A stretch of DNA of 16,658 nucleotides, taken from assembly GCA_041689205.1 (NCBI GenBank), contig JBDNGQ010000246.1, positions 1 to 16,658 on the forward strand, written 5' to 3'. Below, in pieces: positions 1 through 7,856 of the stretch (position 1 is its first letter; each line of letters starts with the position of its first letter). The position numbers and the translations under genes are program-made. The notes beneath the pieces are model-generated. The model did not search any database. It was given only the letters and a program-made list of their open reading frames with translations, and was not told the DNA's origin. Source of the stretch: JAVVEG01 sp041689205 (GTDB lineage: Bacteria; Pseudomonadota; Gammaproteobacteria; Pseudomonadales; Pseudohongiellaceae).

Positions 1-1
1 A

Positions 2-274
2 CAGTTAAATGCAGTTAGTGTTCCAGCCGGAATAGACGAGGCGGCAGTGCGTGCGCAATTGCTGCAGCATTATGATCTTGAAATTGGTGCCGGACTGGGT
101 TCTCTGTCAGGAAAAATCTGGCGTATCGGTCTGATGGGTTCAACCAGCCACCGAAAGAACGTACTGCTGTGTTTGAATGCACTGGATAATGTGCTCAGCT
201 CGATGGGCGCGGCGGTGTTCACTGGTAAAGCAGTAGCAGCAGCAAATCGTGTTTATGCCGGTCTCGGTGACTGA
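2..274 (+). CDS. Alanine-glyoxylate / serine-pyruvate aminotransferase, C-terminal fragment
   Basis: The reading frame is open from the window edge to the TGA at 272-274, so only the last ~90 residues are visible and the start lies outside. The run GAGLGSLSGKIWRIGLMG, then a few residues on NVLLCLNAL, is the C-terminal signature I recognise from class V PLP-dependent aminotransferases of the alanine-glyoxylate / serine-pyruvate type. These enzymes convert glyoxylate plus alanine or serine to glycine and a keto acid in the cytosol. The PLP lysine and the active-site core are not in the window, so substrate choice cannot be judged. The gene converges on the signal peptidase gene, with 16 bases between the two stop codons. 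Confidence 0.75.
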   Translation, partial: QLNAVSVPAGIDEAAVRAQLLQHYDLEIGAGLGSLSGKIWRIGLMGSTSHRKNVLLCLNALDNVLSSMGAAVFTGKAVAAANRVYAGLGD

Positions 275-290
275 CCGCTCAGCTGAGTGC

Positions 291-785
291 TCAGTTGACG
301 GGTGATGACTGGCGTCGTGAATCGCGCAGACTGAACAGCAACATAGGCCACAGGCCAATATGAATCATCATGTCGGCGACATTAAAAATGTAGTGCCAGA
401 ATGGGATGTGCTGAAGATCAATGAAATCAACTACGCTGCCGTAAATCAGTCGATCAAGGATATTGCTGCTGCCGCCACCGACCACAAATGCAAAACAGAT
501 ATATTCATAGGTTTGTACTGATTTGCTTATGAGCAGGTAAATAACCAGAGCGATGATAAGCGCAAAGCTGAACAGTGCAAAAATCCAGCCCTGTCCCTGG
601 AACATGCCAAACACGCCACCCAGGTTTCGGATATGAGTGAAATGGATAAAGCTGTTCAGCTCAACAGTTCCGCCTAATGCTATATAGCGGTTTACCAGAA
701 AGCTGCTTAACTGCGAAATGGTCAGGACGCTTAAGGCGATCGCTGAAAAATAAATGAGCAGTCCTTGTTTTGACGGTGACTTCAT
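291..785 (-). CDS. lspA: Lipoprotein signal peptidase (signal peptidase II) homologue, divergent N-terminal motif
   Basis: This is a 164-residue inner-membrane protein of about four membrane segments. LspA is an aspartic protease that cleaves the signal peptide of diacylglyceryl-modified prolipoproteins. Visible family motifs are RNLGGVFG (N54), SNILDRLIYGSVVDF (N108, R112, D120) and FNVADM (N135, D138); D120 and D138 match the catalytic aspartate pair. The first conserved motif, usually D-Q-x-S-K in helix 1, reads S-Q-L-S-S here (S24 and S28), so the normally invariant Asp and Lys are missing. I chose the ATG at 783-785 because GAGAG sits just upstream; a TTG at 810-812 would add nine residues with no good ribosome site. 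It could be a specialised paralogue rather than the housekeeping enzyme. Confidence 0.85.
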   Translation of the reverse strand: MKSPSKQGLLIYFSAIALSVLTISQLSSFLVNRYIALGGTVELNSFIHFTHIRNLGGVFGMFQGQGWIFALFSFALIIALVIYLLISKSVQTYEYICFAFVVGGGSSNILDRLIYGSVVDFIDLQHIPFWHYIFNVADMMIHIGLWPMLLFSLRDSRRQSSPVN

Positions 786-896
786 CCAGCTCTCTCGGGT
801 CTTTACCTGCAATGGGCCGGTAGCATAGCACAGGACAGATCCACAGCAATTTTTTGATTACCAGGCGGGTTAAGTCCCGGCAGTACTGGAGTAAAT

Positions 897-1169
897 GTGA
901 TCAGCAGCAAGCGACGTAAATGGGTTATTCGCTTTTATCGTGCTCTGCGCCTGGCCGAACGTTATCTGCCGCCGGTAATACGTGGATTGCTAGGGATAAT
1001 CCTGATGCTGGCCGGCATGCTGGGTTTTCTGCCATTCCTTGGGTTCTGGATGGTGCCGCTCGGCATTGTATTGCTTGCCACCGATGTTCCACCATTGCGT
1101 CGACGTCTCATGCGCTGGCTGCACAAGCACCGCCGAATCAACAAAGTCGTTAAAGTTGATGACAACTAA
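897..1169 (+). CDS. Small PGPGW-like inner membrane protein
   Basis: This 90-residue protein starts with GTG at 897, preceded by GGAG at 888-891. It has a basic N terminus, two hydrophobic segments (about residues 30-45 and 48-63) joined by a short turn containing LPFLGFW, and a very basic C terminus rich in Arg, His and Lys. The layout, a glycine-rich hairpin with LP-x-x-GFWxxPLG followed by an arginine patch, resembles the small PGPGW-type membrane proteins. No biochemical function is known to me. It is divergent from the signal peptidase gene (111 bases apart) and is followed at once by a hairpin terminator shared with the convergent DUF1499 gene. Confidence 0.6.
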   Translation: MISSKRRKWVIRFYRALRLAERYLPPVIRGLLGIILMLAGMLGFLPFLGFWMVPLGIVLLATDVPPLRRRLMRWLHKHRRINKVVKVDDN

Positions 1170-1201
1170 AAGCCGCTGCGACGATTAATCCTCAGCGGCT
1201 T
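1170..1201. terminator. Bidirectional hairpin terminator
   Basis: A perfect 9-bp inverted repeat, AAGCCGCTG (1170-1178) and CAGCGGCTT (1193-1201), encloses a 14-base loop between the convergent genes ending at 1169 and 1213. On the minus strand the stem is followed by TTTTAG, a short U-tract. It therefore fits best as the end of the minus-strand glpK / phosphatase / DUF1499 transcript. On the plus strand the stem is followed by the weaker TTAATTAA. Confidence 0.7.
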
Positions 1202-1212
1202 AATTAAGCCAG

Positions 1213-2037
1213 TTATGAGCCTTGAAGTTCAGCAAAAAATCTTCGCAGACGCTCTGCGTTTTTGCCAACATCGCTGACTCCAACTCGCGATACCGAGCGG
1301 GCATTGACAACCGCTCCCTCGGGAGTTTCGCTGACAATAATCACCACGTCATCCTTGAAGCGGAACCAGAACGTAGTGTCAGTGGCTTCGATTCGACCGT
1401 CATCTGGTGCAACCGCAACGACTTCCCAGCCCAGTTTTTGCACAGCGTCCAACGCCCGATTAAACACGTCCTCCTGCGAGGCACTGATAACAAGGGGCTG
1501 GATATCCGGATAGGCTTCTGTCTGCAACTCCGCGAGACGCTCAGGCGTCATATTCGGACCCGTACCATAAACGACGGTATTGGTTTCGGGGCCGCGTAAG
1601 GCCAGTACATCCACAAATTGCGGGGGGGCGGCGGTGTCTGTGGTGATGTCATGGATGGGAGGAATAACTACTCCTTCTGCGGGCCGATAAGTCTCCGGAA
1701 CATACCAGGCCAGTGCAGCGAAAATTGTTCCTATCGCTGCCAGACTGCTGAGCAGAACACCATTTTGCAGATTAAAGCGCTTTGCCAGTACAAAAATGAC
1801 CACGGTGGCTGCCAGGCAGACCATTGCGACAGTCATGCCGTTTTCGTTTGCAGTCCGCAGCAGGTCAAAACCGCGACGGAAGTCCCACAGGCCAAGCCAA
1901 ACCCCCAGAGAGGCGCCAAATGCCATTAAACCTATCGCTAATCCTGCCAGTAACGCCAGCACTGCCAGGATGGTAGCCGCAAGTCTGATTTTTTGCGGTG
2001 CTGATGAGTCGGTCCCATCTGCTGAGAGATTGTTCAT
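1213..2037 (-). CDS. DUF1499 family membrane protein
   Basis: This 274-residue protein has three predicted membrane segments (about 18-45, 68-86 and 94-112) and a C-terminal soluble domain from about residue 125. That domain carries the hallmarks I know from DUF1499 proteins: PPIHDITTD near its start, YPDIQPL, GWEVVA, DGRIEATDTTFWF and the ending SVSRVGVSDVGKNAERLRRF. The function of the family is unknown to me. The start is ATG with AAAGG about nine bases upstream. It lies 48 bases after the histidine phosphatase gene in the same direction and may be the last gene of a glpK-led transcript that ends at the hairpin at 1170-1201. Confidence 0.8.
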   Translation of the reverse strand: MNNLSADGTDSSAPQKIRLAATILAVLALLAGLAIGLMAFGASLGVWLGLWDFRRGFDLLRTANENGMTVAMVCLAATVVIFVLAKRFNLQNGVLLSSLAAIGTIFAALAWYVPETYRPAEGVVIPPIHDITTDTAAPPQFVDVLALRGPETNTVVYGTGPNMTPERLAELQTEAYPDIQPLVISASQEDVFNRALDAVQKLGWEVVAVAPDDGRIEATDTTFWFRFKDDVVIIVSETPEGAVVNARSVSRVGVSDVGKNAERLRRFFAELQGS

Positions 2038-2085
2038 AGTAATTACCTTTGTTGTTTTAGAGGTCGATTTATCTAAAGTGCTGTT

Positions 2086-2715
2086 TCAGCCGTTTGTCTG
2101 TTCCAGATCGGCAAGTAAAATATCAGCATACTGTACAATCCGAGGCAGCTGATCTCCTGAAATTTGAACGATACTGTGCGCGCAATTATGCAGATGAGGT
2201 GGCTCCCAGAGCCTCGCTAATGGGCGCTGCTCAAGATAACACAGTATCGATTTGATCAATACACCATGGCTGATTATGGCGATATCCGAGGTGCTGCTGT
2301 CAGTCACGATCTCGAGGAATTTTTTTACGCCACGCTGCTGAACGTCAAGAAAAGTTTCCGCGCCTGCCAGTTTGAATTCGTGTGGTCGCTCCCAGAAAGC
2401 CTGAGCAACTTCCGGGAAGGTCAGCAGCATCTGCGGCCATAAAGCGCCTTCCCAGGAACCGAGAAAAATTTCTCGAAGTTCATCACTATATTCAATGGTC
2501 GCACTTGAACCCTCGAACAGAATATCGGCAGTCTCGCGGGTACGGACACTGCTGCTGCAATAAACATGTTCGATTCCCGCCAGTTGCACGCGCAGGCCGG
2601 CGGCCTGTTGTTTTCCCTCTGCAGTCAGCGTTGATTCACTGCGTCCCTGAATACGTTTTTCTTTATTCCAGTTGGTCTCACCATGGCGGATAAGATGAAT
2701 TCTCTTGCTGCTCAA
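2086..2715 (-). CDS. Histidine phosphatase family protein (phosphoglycerate mutase-like)
   Basis: This is a 209-residue cytosolic protein of the histidine phosphatase superfamily, which removes phosphate through a phosphohistidine intermediate. The RHGET motif is at residues 10-14 (R10, H11 the nucleophile), RTRETA supplies the second arginine (R60), REIFLGSWEG the acid region (E83), and ISHG the second histidine (H150). Length and motif spacing fit the small alpha-ribazole-phosphatase / GpmB-like group, but the substrate cannot be read from sequence. The start appears to be TTG at 2715, because no ATG or GTG lies between it and the RHG motif; GGAG is present about nine bases upstream. It begins only 18 bases after the glpK stop, so co-transcription with glpK is likely. 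Confidence 0.85.
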   Translation of the reverse strand: MSSKRIHLIRHGETNWNKEKRIQGRSESTLTAEGKQQAAGLRVQLAGIEHVYCSSSVRTRETADILFEGSSATIEYSDELREIFLGSWEGALWPQMLLTFPEVAQAFWERPHEFKLAGAETFLDVQQRGVKKFLEIVTDSSTSDIAIISHGVLIKSILCYLEQRPLARLWEPPHLHNCAHSIVQISGDQLPRIVQYADILLADLEQTNG

Positions 2716-2733
2716 AAGCGTGGTCTCCGTAAT

Positions 2734-4233
2734 TCAGGGTCTGTTGCTGCGAGTTCGATTAACGGCATTCTGCCAGTCCACATAGCGCGCATCACGCCAG
2801 GCTTTGTCTTTTAGCGGGGTAAAGGATTTATCAAGACGCCAATGCGCCGATATGCTTTCCAGCGAATCAAAAATGCCACAATACAGGCCGGCCAGATAAG
2901 CGACACCGAGTGCAGAAGTTTCAATAATTTCCGGTCGGTCAACCTGGCTGCCAAGCAGGTTAGCCAGACTTTGCAGCATGAATTCATTCTTGACCATACC
3001 GCCATCCACTCTTAAGGTTGTCGGGCGCACGCCATCTGCTTCCATCGCTTTTTGTAGATCTCTGGTTTGATAACACACGGAAAGCAGTGCGGCAGTCACC
3101 ACTTCCTTGATGCCGGTATCGCGGGTAAGACCGAAGATAGCTCCGCGCGCATCAGCGTCCCAATACGGCGCGCCCAGACCGGTAAAAGCCGGTACAAACA
3201 TCACCGATAACTCGCTGCTGGTAGCCAGCGCCAATTGCTCAGATTCAGCGGCATCTTTGAACAGACGCAGACCATCGCGCAGCCATTGCATGGTTGCCCC
3301 GGCCATGAAGATGCTGCCTTCCAGTGCGTAAGTTGTTTCTCCATTCAGTCGGTAGGCCACAGTCGTCAGCAGGCGGTGTTCTGATTTTATGATCTGTTTG
3401 CCCGTGTTCAGCAGCAGAAAACAGCCGGTGCCATAAGTGCTTTTGGCCATGCCTGGCTCAAAGCAGCATTGTCCGAACGCAGCGGCCTGTTGATCGCCGG
3501 CGATACCGTTAATCGGGATAACCGCGCCGAGCAGATCCTCCTCTGTTGCTCCAAAATCTGCGGCACTGTCCAACACTTCAGGCAGCAGCGCGGCAGGAAT
3601 ATCGAACAACACCAGCAATTCCTCGTCCCAGCTCTGGGTGTGGATGTTAAATAGCAGGGTGCGAGAGGCATTAGTCGCATCGGTGACGTGACGCTTGCCA
3701 CCGGTCAGACGCCACAGTAGAAAGCTGTCTATAGTGCCAAAGGCCAGTTTGCCGGCTTTGGCGTCAGCAGCTGCACCAGGCACGTTATCAAGTATCCAGC
3801 GGATTTTGGTCGCAGAAAAATAGGGGTCAATCAATAAACCGGTTTTTTCCTGGATAAGTTGATTGCGTCCAGCTGCTTGCAAATCAGACTGCAGCTGCTG
3901 ACAGTAAGCACTGGTCCTGCGGTCCTGCCAGACAATTGCCCGGTAAACAGGGTCGCCGGTCTCACGGTTCCAGATTAACGTGGTTTCACGCTGATTGCTG
4001 ATGCCAATGGTTCTGAGTTCCTGGGCCTGCAGACCAGCTTGCAACAGCGCAGCTTTGCAACTGCGCAGGGTGGTCTGCCAGATATCCTCCGCGTCGTGTT
4101 CCACCCAGCCGTCCTGTGGGAAATGCTGTGGAAACTCTTCCTGGCCAGTGCCGCAGCGCTGGCCGAGCTGATCAAAAATGATTGCGCGGCTGCTGGTGGT
4201 GCCTTGATCAATGGCTAAAATATAGTCTGTCAT
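2734..4233 (-). CDS. glpK: Glycerol kinase
   Basis: GlpK transfers phosphate from ATP to glycerol, giving sn-glycerol-3-phosphate in the cytosol. The 499-residue length matches the family norm of about 500. N-terminal phosphate-binding motif DQGTTSSRA is at 9-17. Glycerol-binding residues expected from E. coli GlpK are visible as R82-E83 (NQRETT), Y138 (DPYFSATK) and D247-Q248 (GDQQAAAFGQ). C-terminal family signatures are GLGAPYWDADARG and LRVDGGMVKNEFMLQ. The ATG is preceded by AAGGAA about eight bases upstream. The gene is divergent from glpR, with a 137-base control region between them, and leads a minus-strand set with the phosphatase and the DUF1499 gene. Confidence 0.97.
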   Translation of the reverse strand: MTDYILAIDQGTTSSRAIIFDQLGQRCGTGQEEFPQHFPQDGWVEHDAEDIWQTTLRSCKAALLQAGLQAQELRTIGISNQRETTLIWNRETGDPVYRAIVWQDRRTSAYCQQLQSDLQAAGRNQLIQEKTGLLIDPYFSATKIRWILDNVPGAAADAKAGKLAFGTIDSFLLWRLTGGKRHVTDATNASRTLLFNIHTQSWDEELLVLFDIPAALLPEVLDSAADFGATEEDLLGAVIPINGIAGDQQAAAFGQCCFEPGMAKSTYGTGCFLLLNTGKQIIKSEHRLLTTVAYRLNGETTYALEGSIFMAGATMQWLRDGLRLFKDAAESEQLALATSSELSVMFVPAFTGLGAPYWDADARGAIFGLTRDTGIKEVVTAALLSVCYQTRDLQKAMEADGVRPTTLRVDGGMVKNEFMLQSLANLLGSQVDRPEIIETSALGVAYLAGLYCGIFDSLESISAHWRLDKSFTPLKDKAWRDARYVDWQNAVNRTRSNRP

Positions 4234-4280
4234 GCAATGCTTCCTTAAAGGCGATCAGTTTAATCAGGCGTAAGTAGTCA

Positions 4281-4310
4281 TTTTCATTTATTTTCGTTAT
4301 TTATTCGTAT
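4281..4310. promoter_or_regulatory. Candidate GlpR operator between glpK and glpR
   Basis: Three AT-rich direct repeats with the core TTTTCG lie in the divergent glpK-glpR region: TTTTCATTTA (4281-4290), TTTTCGTTAT (4291-4300) and TTATTCGTAT (4301-4310). The conserved C falls at 4285, 4295 and 4306, about one helical turn apart, so the repeats lie on one face of the DNA. DeoR-family repressors often use phased repeats like this. The 9-mer TTCGTTATT inside it recurs upstream of glpD (5130-5138). Assignment to GlpR is inferred from position. Confidence 0.5.
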
Positions 4311-4319
4311 TGGTATGAA

Positions 4320-4349
4320 ATAATCTTTTCTTAACCCCATACACGACAA
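4320..4349 (-). promoter_or_regulatory. Possible glpK promoter
   Basis: On the minus strand a TTGTCG (4349-4344) is followed after 18 bases by GATTAT (4325-4320), a modest match to sigma-70 -35 and -10 boxes. The repeats at 4281-4310 lie just downstream of the -10 box, so a repressor bound there would block this promoter. This is a reading by eye and the match is weak. Confidence 0.3.
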
Positions 4350-4370
4350 AATAACACAGCCGGGAAACCG

Positions 4371-5123
4371 ATGAATCAACGCCAGCGACAAATCAGCAGA
4401 TTAATTGAAAGTGAAGGTTATCTCACTATAGATTCTCTGGTTGAACATTTTAAGGTGACTCCTCAAACCATTCGCCGTGATTTGACGGGTATGGCCGCGC
4501 AAGGTGTGATCGAACGTTATCATGGCGGTGCCGCATTGCGCTCCAGCGTCACCAACACCCAATACCAGACACGCAAGATATTGCATCAAACCGAAAAAGA
4601 AAGAATTGCTGCCTGTCTGGTGAAACTTATTCCGAATGGCGCTTCTTTGTTTATCAACATAGGGACGACAACTGAGACTATAGCGCAGGCGTTAATGCAG
4701 CATCAGAATCTGCGTATAGTTACAAATAATCTGCATGTAGCGTCGATTATGAGCGCCAAAGCAGACTTCCGGGTCATTATTGCCCCTGGCGAAGTGCGCT
4801 ACACAGACGGCGGCATTGTGGGAGATGCAACGAGGGATTTCGTTGAACAATTCCGCATGGACTTCGGCATCATCGGTATCAGTGGCATTCACAGTGATGG
4901 CTCTTTGCTGGATTTTGACGACCGTGAAGTCAGTGTTTCACGCAGCATAATTCAGTATTCAGGCCAGGTTATTCTGGCTGCGGATCATTCCAAGTTCGGG
5001 CGCAGTGCCATGGTGCAGCTTGGTAACATCTCTCAGGCGCATCATCTGGTCACCGATATGCTGCCTGCTAAAGACATCCGTGCCATTCTTAAGAAACACA
5101 AAGTGCAGTTGCATCTCGCCTGA
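4371..5123 (+). CDS. glpR: Glycerol-3-phosphate regulon repressor (DeoR family)
   Basis: This 250-residue DeoR-family regulator matches the GlpR length. The N-terminal winged helix-turn-helix covers about residues 5-55, with the recognition segment VTPQTIRRDL (29-38) and the family motif HGGAAL (51-56). The sugar-phosphate sensor domain follows, with TEKERIA (74-80), IGTTTETIAQAL (97-108), RIVTNN (115-120) and ISGIHSDGSLLDFDDREV. These stretches closely resemble E. coli GlpR, which is released from DNA by glycerol-3-phosphate. ATG at 4371 has GGGA five bases before it. It sits divergent from glpK and 124 bases ahead of glpD, so it most likely represses both, and perhaps itself. Confidence 0.93.
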   Translation: MNQRQRQISRLIESEGYLTIDSLVEHFKVTPQTIRRDLTGMAAQGVIERYHGGAALRSSVTNTQYQTRKILHQTEKERIAACLVKLIPNGASLFINIGTTTETIAQALMQHQNLRIVTNNLHVASIMSAKADFRVIIAPGEVRYTDGGIVGDATRDFVEQFRMDFGIIGISGIHSDGSLLDFDDREVSVSRSIIQYSGQVILAADHSKFGRSAMVQLGNISQAHHLVTDMLPAKDIRAILKKHKVQLHLA

Positions 5124-5129
5124 AAAATG

Positions 5130-5161
5130 TTCGTTATTCACTTTTTATGCTCTTTTTTTTT
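5130..5161 (+). promoter_or_regulatory. Candidate second GlpR site / glpD leader
   Basis: Between the glpR stop and the glpD start lies TTCGTTATT (5130-5138), identical to nine bases of the repeats at 4281-4310, followed by more T-rich sequence and a run of nine T (5153-5161) ending in TTTCG. This could be a weaker repressor site controlling the glpD operon. The T-run has no strong GC stem before it, so I do not read it as a clear terminator. Confidence 0.3.
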
Positions 5162-5247
5162 CGCCCGCCTTCTTATATGATGCCTGCAAGCAACACCCAC
5201 TAAACCCACGGCTCAGCTCCTTGTCTCGGCGGCACGCAGGCGATTCC

Positions 5248-6741
5248 ATGACTTCATCCAGAACAGTTCACGATCTTTTGATAGTCGGTGGCGGTATAAA
5301 TGGCACCGGCATAGCTGTCGATGCCGCGGGCCGGGGTCTGAATGTCGTGCTCTGTGAGATGAATGATCTGGCGTCGGCAACCTCATCAGCAAGCACTAAA
5401 CTGATTCATGGTGGTCTGCGCTACCTGGAACAGTACGAGTTTCGGCTGGTGCGTGAAGCACTTTCAGAACGTGAAGTTTTGCTGCACAAGGCACCCCATA
5501 TCATCTGGCCGATGCGCTTTCAGTTGCCGCATCGTAAACATCTGCGTCCGCGCTGGATGATTCGCGCCGGGCTTTATCTCTACGACTTTCTTGGCCATCG
5601 AGTGACCTTGCCGCGCTCTCAGGCAATCACCTTCGATTCACAAAGCCCCCTGGTTGATGAATTGAAAAATGGTTTCGAGTATTCCGATGCCTGGGTTGAT
5701 GACGCGCGCCTGGTAATACTAAATGCAATGCAAGCTCGCTCGTTGGGGGCGGAGGTATTGACCAGAACGCGCTGCACAGAACTGGTCATGGAGGATCGTT
5801 TATGGAAAGCGACTCTGGTGAACCAGCTTGATGGCAGTTATCAAACGGTATATGCGAGAGCGCTGGTAAATGCTGCCGGGCCATGGGTTGGCAGTTTTGC
5901 TGCTGAATTGCTCGGACATACCAGACCGCATACGGTGCGCCTGGTCAAGGGCTGCCATATTATTGTGCCGCGTCTGTATCAGAATCCGGAGGCATTTTTA
6001 CTGCAGAACAGCGATGGCCGTGTGGTTTTTGTGATTCCCTATGAGCAGGACTACACGCTGATAGGGACGACTGAGGAAGAATACGCCGGTGATCCCGCCA
6101 ACGCTGAAATTTCCGATTGGGAAATAAAATACCTGATCAGTCTGGTGAATGAATGTTTTCGAACCAAAATCAGCCGTAGCAGCGTGCTGCATAATTTTTG
6201 TGGGGTCCGCCCACTGATTGGCAGTGATGAGGAGAATGCTTCAAAGGTATCCCGGGATTACACCTTGGAACTGGATGATAAGCAGGCTCCCGCATTAACC
6301 GTGTATGGGGGCAAGATTACTACTTATCGCAAGCTGGCCGAGGCAGCAATGAAAAAGCTGGACGGAGTTTTTTCTGGTCTTGCCGGGCCATGGACGCAAG
6401 ATGTACCGTTGCCTGGCGGCGATTTTGTGTCAGTGCCGGTTCTGCGAAAGGAATTACAGCAAAAAGCGCCCTGGCTTCCTGGAGATATTGTAGAGCGCTG
6501 GATTAAGCTATATGGTTCGCTTGCCTATACGATAATTGGCCAGGCAACTGGTCTGGCAGATATGGGCAGGGATTTTGGTCATGGCTTGTTCGCTCGCGAA
6601 ATAGACTACCTTGTGGCGAATGAATGGGCACTGACGGCTGAAGACATATTATGGCGCAGAACCAAACTGGGACTGCGTTTTACTACTGAGGAAACCGCCG
6701 AGCTGGAAGCATATCTGGCGGCAGGACGTGAACAAAAATAA
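5248..6741 (+). CDS. glpD: Aerobic glycerol-3-phosphate dehydrogenase
   Basis: GlpD is a peripheral inner-membrane flavoenzyme that oxidises sn-glycerol-3-phosphate to dihydroxyacetone phosphate and reduces quinone. The 497 residues fit the family length of about 500. The FAD dinucleotide-binding motif VGGGINGTG is at 13-21, followed by the family signature SATSSASTKLIHGGLRYLE (43-61). Later signatures include CGVRPLIG and TVYGGKITTYRKLAE. The frame is open upstream to 5005, overlapping glpR, but ATG at 5248 puts the FAD motif at its usual distance from the N terminus and has GCAGGCG just before it. Its stop overlaps the glpS start by one base (TAATG), so the two are translationally linked. 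Confidence 0.97.
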   Translation: MTSSRTVHDLLIVGGGINGTGIAVDAAGRGLNVVLCEMNDLASATSSASTKLIHGGLRYLEQYEFRLVREALSEREVLLHKAPHIIWPMRFQLPHRKHLRPRWMIRAGLYLYDFLGHRVTLPRSQAITFDSQSPLVDELKNGFEYSDAWVDDARLVILNAMQARSLGAEVLTRTRCTELVMEDRLWKATLVNQLDGSYQTVYARALVNAAGPWVGSFAAELLGHTRPHTVRLVKGCHIIVPRLYQNPEAFLLQNSDGRVVFVIPYEQDYTLIGTTEEEYAGDPANAEISDWEIKYLISLVNECFRTKISRSSVLHNFCGVRPLIGSDEENASKVSRDYTLELDDKQAPALTVYGGKITTYRKLAEAAMKKLDGVFSGLAGPWTQDVPLPGGDFVSVPVLRKELQQKAPWLPGDIVERWIKLYGSLAYTIIGQATGLADMGRDFGHGLFAREIDYLVANEWALTAEDILWRRTKLGLRFTTEETAELEAYLAAGREQK

Positions 6742-7832
6742 TGCTGGAACTGATTAATGTAAGCAAGCGTGTTGGCAATGAGATGCACATCCAGGATGTC
6801 AGCATGCGGCTGGAGAGTGGGTCCTTAAATGTATTGCTGGGGCCGACATTATCGGGCAAAACCAGCTTGATGCGCTTAATGGCTGGTCTCGATCGTCCCA
6901 GTGCTGGAGATATTCGCGTAAACGGCAGCAGCGTCGCCGGGGTGTCGGTGCAGAAGCGCGATGTGGCGATGGTATACCAGCAGTTCATCAATTATCCAAC
7001 CTTAACGGTGTATGAGAATATAGCCTCACCGTTACGGGTAGCCAGGCTCGATAAAAAACTCATTGACAGCAAAGTCCGCGCGGCCGCTGATCTGCTTAAA
7101 CTTTCGGATTATCTGAACAGAATGCCGGCAGATCTCTCGGGTGGTCAGCAGCAGCGCACCGCACTTGCCCGCGCTCTGGTTAAAGGTTCAAAACTGGTGT
7201 TTCTCGATGAGCCGCTTGCCAATCTGGATTACAAACTGCGTGAAGAATTACGACAGGAACTGCCCAGAGTTTTTGCTGAATCCGGGGCGATACTGGTTTA
7301 TGCCAGCACCGAACCCTCAGAAGCTTTATTGCTGGGTGGCAATACCGCCACCCTGAGCCAGGGTCGTGTCACCCAGTTTGGCAGTACCATTGAGGTTTTC
7401 CAGCGGCCGCTTGATCTGCGTACTGCACAGATATTTTCAGATCCACCGCTGAATACCATGACTGTCCAGAAGCGGGGCAATAAGCTGTATTTCAATGTTC
7501 TGGAAATACCGCTGGTGCACACGCAGGAACAGCTGCCAGATGCAAACTATACGCTGGCGCTTCGCCCTTATCATTTGTCACTGGAGAGAAGTCACAGCGC
7601 AATGCTGGCTGTTGATGCCAGTGTGCTGGTTACCGAGATAACCGGTTCTGAAACGTTTGTTCATGTGAGTGTCGAAAATCAGCGCTGGGTTGCTCTACTG
7701 CATGGCGTCAGAAATCTTGAAGTGGGCGCTGTGATCACTTTGTATTTTGATCCTGGTAATTTCTATCTGTTTGATGAGACGGGTTGCCTTGCGGCAGCGC
7801 CGGCTAAAGCTGCGCAGCAGGCGCTGAACTGA
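6741..7832 (+). CDS. glpS: Glycerol ABC transporter ATPase GlpS-like (H-loop histidine missing)
   Basis: This is a 363-residue ABC ATPase with a C-terminal regulatory/TOBE-like region, one of a pair. Walker A GPTLSGKT is at 34-41, the Q-loop at VYQQF (Q80), an intact signature LSGGQ at 132-136, Walker B LVFLDEP at 152-158 and a D-loop NLD at 161-163. The switch histidine is absent: where importers read Y-V-T-H-D-Q-x-E-A, this protein reads Y-A-S-T-E-P-S-E-A, putting T190 in the histidine position. It follows glpD with a one-base overlap and precedes the second ATPase by 24 bases. Assignment to GlpS of the GlpSTPQUV glycerol importer rests on gene order, the paired ATPases and the downstream DUF2160 gene. 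Confidence 0.87.
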   Translation: MLELINVSKRVGNEMHIQDVSMRLESGSLNVLLGPTLSGKTSLMRLMAGLDRPSAGDIRVNGSSVAGVSVQKRDVAMVYQQFINYPTLTVYENIASPLRVARLDKKLIDSKVRAAADLLKLSDYLNRMPADLSGGQQQRTALARALVKGSKLVFLDEPLANLDYKLREELRQELPRVFAESGAILVYASTEPSEALLLGGNTATLSQGRVTQFGSTIEVFQRPLDLRTAQIFSDPPLNTMTVQKRGNKLYFNVLEIPLVHTQEQLPDANYTLALRPYHLSLERSHSAMLAVDASVLVTEITGSETFVHVSVENQRWVALLHGVRNLEVGAVITLYFDPGNFYLFDETGCLAAAPAKAAQQALN

Positions 7833-7856
7833 ACCTCCAAAAAATGATAAGAAGAA

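Noticed and set aside
275..305. CTCAGCTGAG and nearby repeats as a terminator between the first two genes
   Set aside because: The palindromes overlap, give very tight loops and lack a U-tract on either strand.
5153..5161. Run of nine T as a rho-independent terminator after glpR
   Set aside because: No stable GC stem precedes it; only a weak A/T-rich pairing with a bulge is possible.
5005..5247. Extended N terminus of GlpD overlapping glpR
   Set aside because: The extra 81 residues overlap the end of glpR, have no conserved features and would push the FAD motif too far from the N terminus; ATG at 5248 fits the family.
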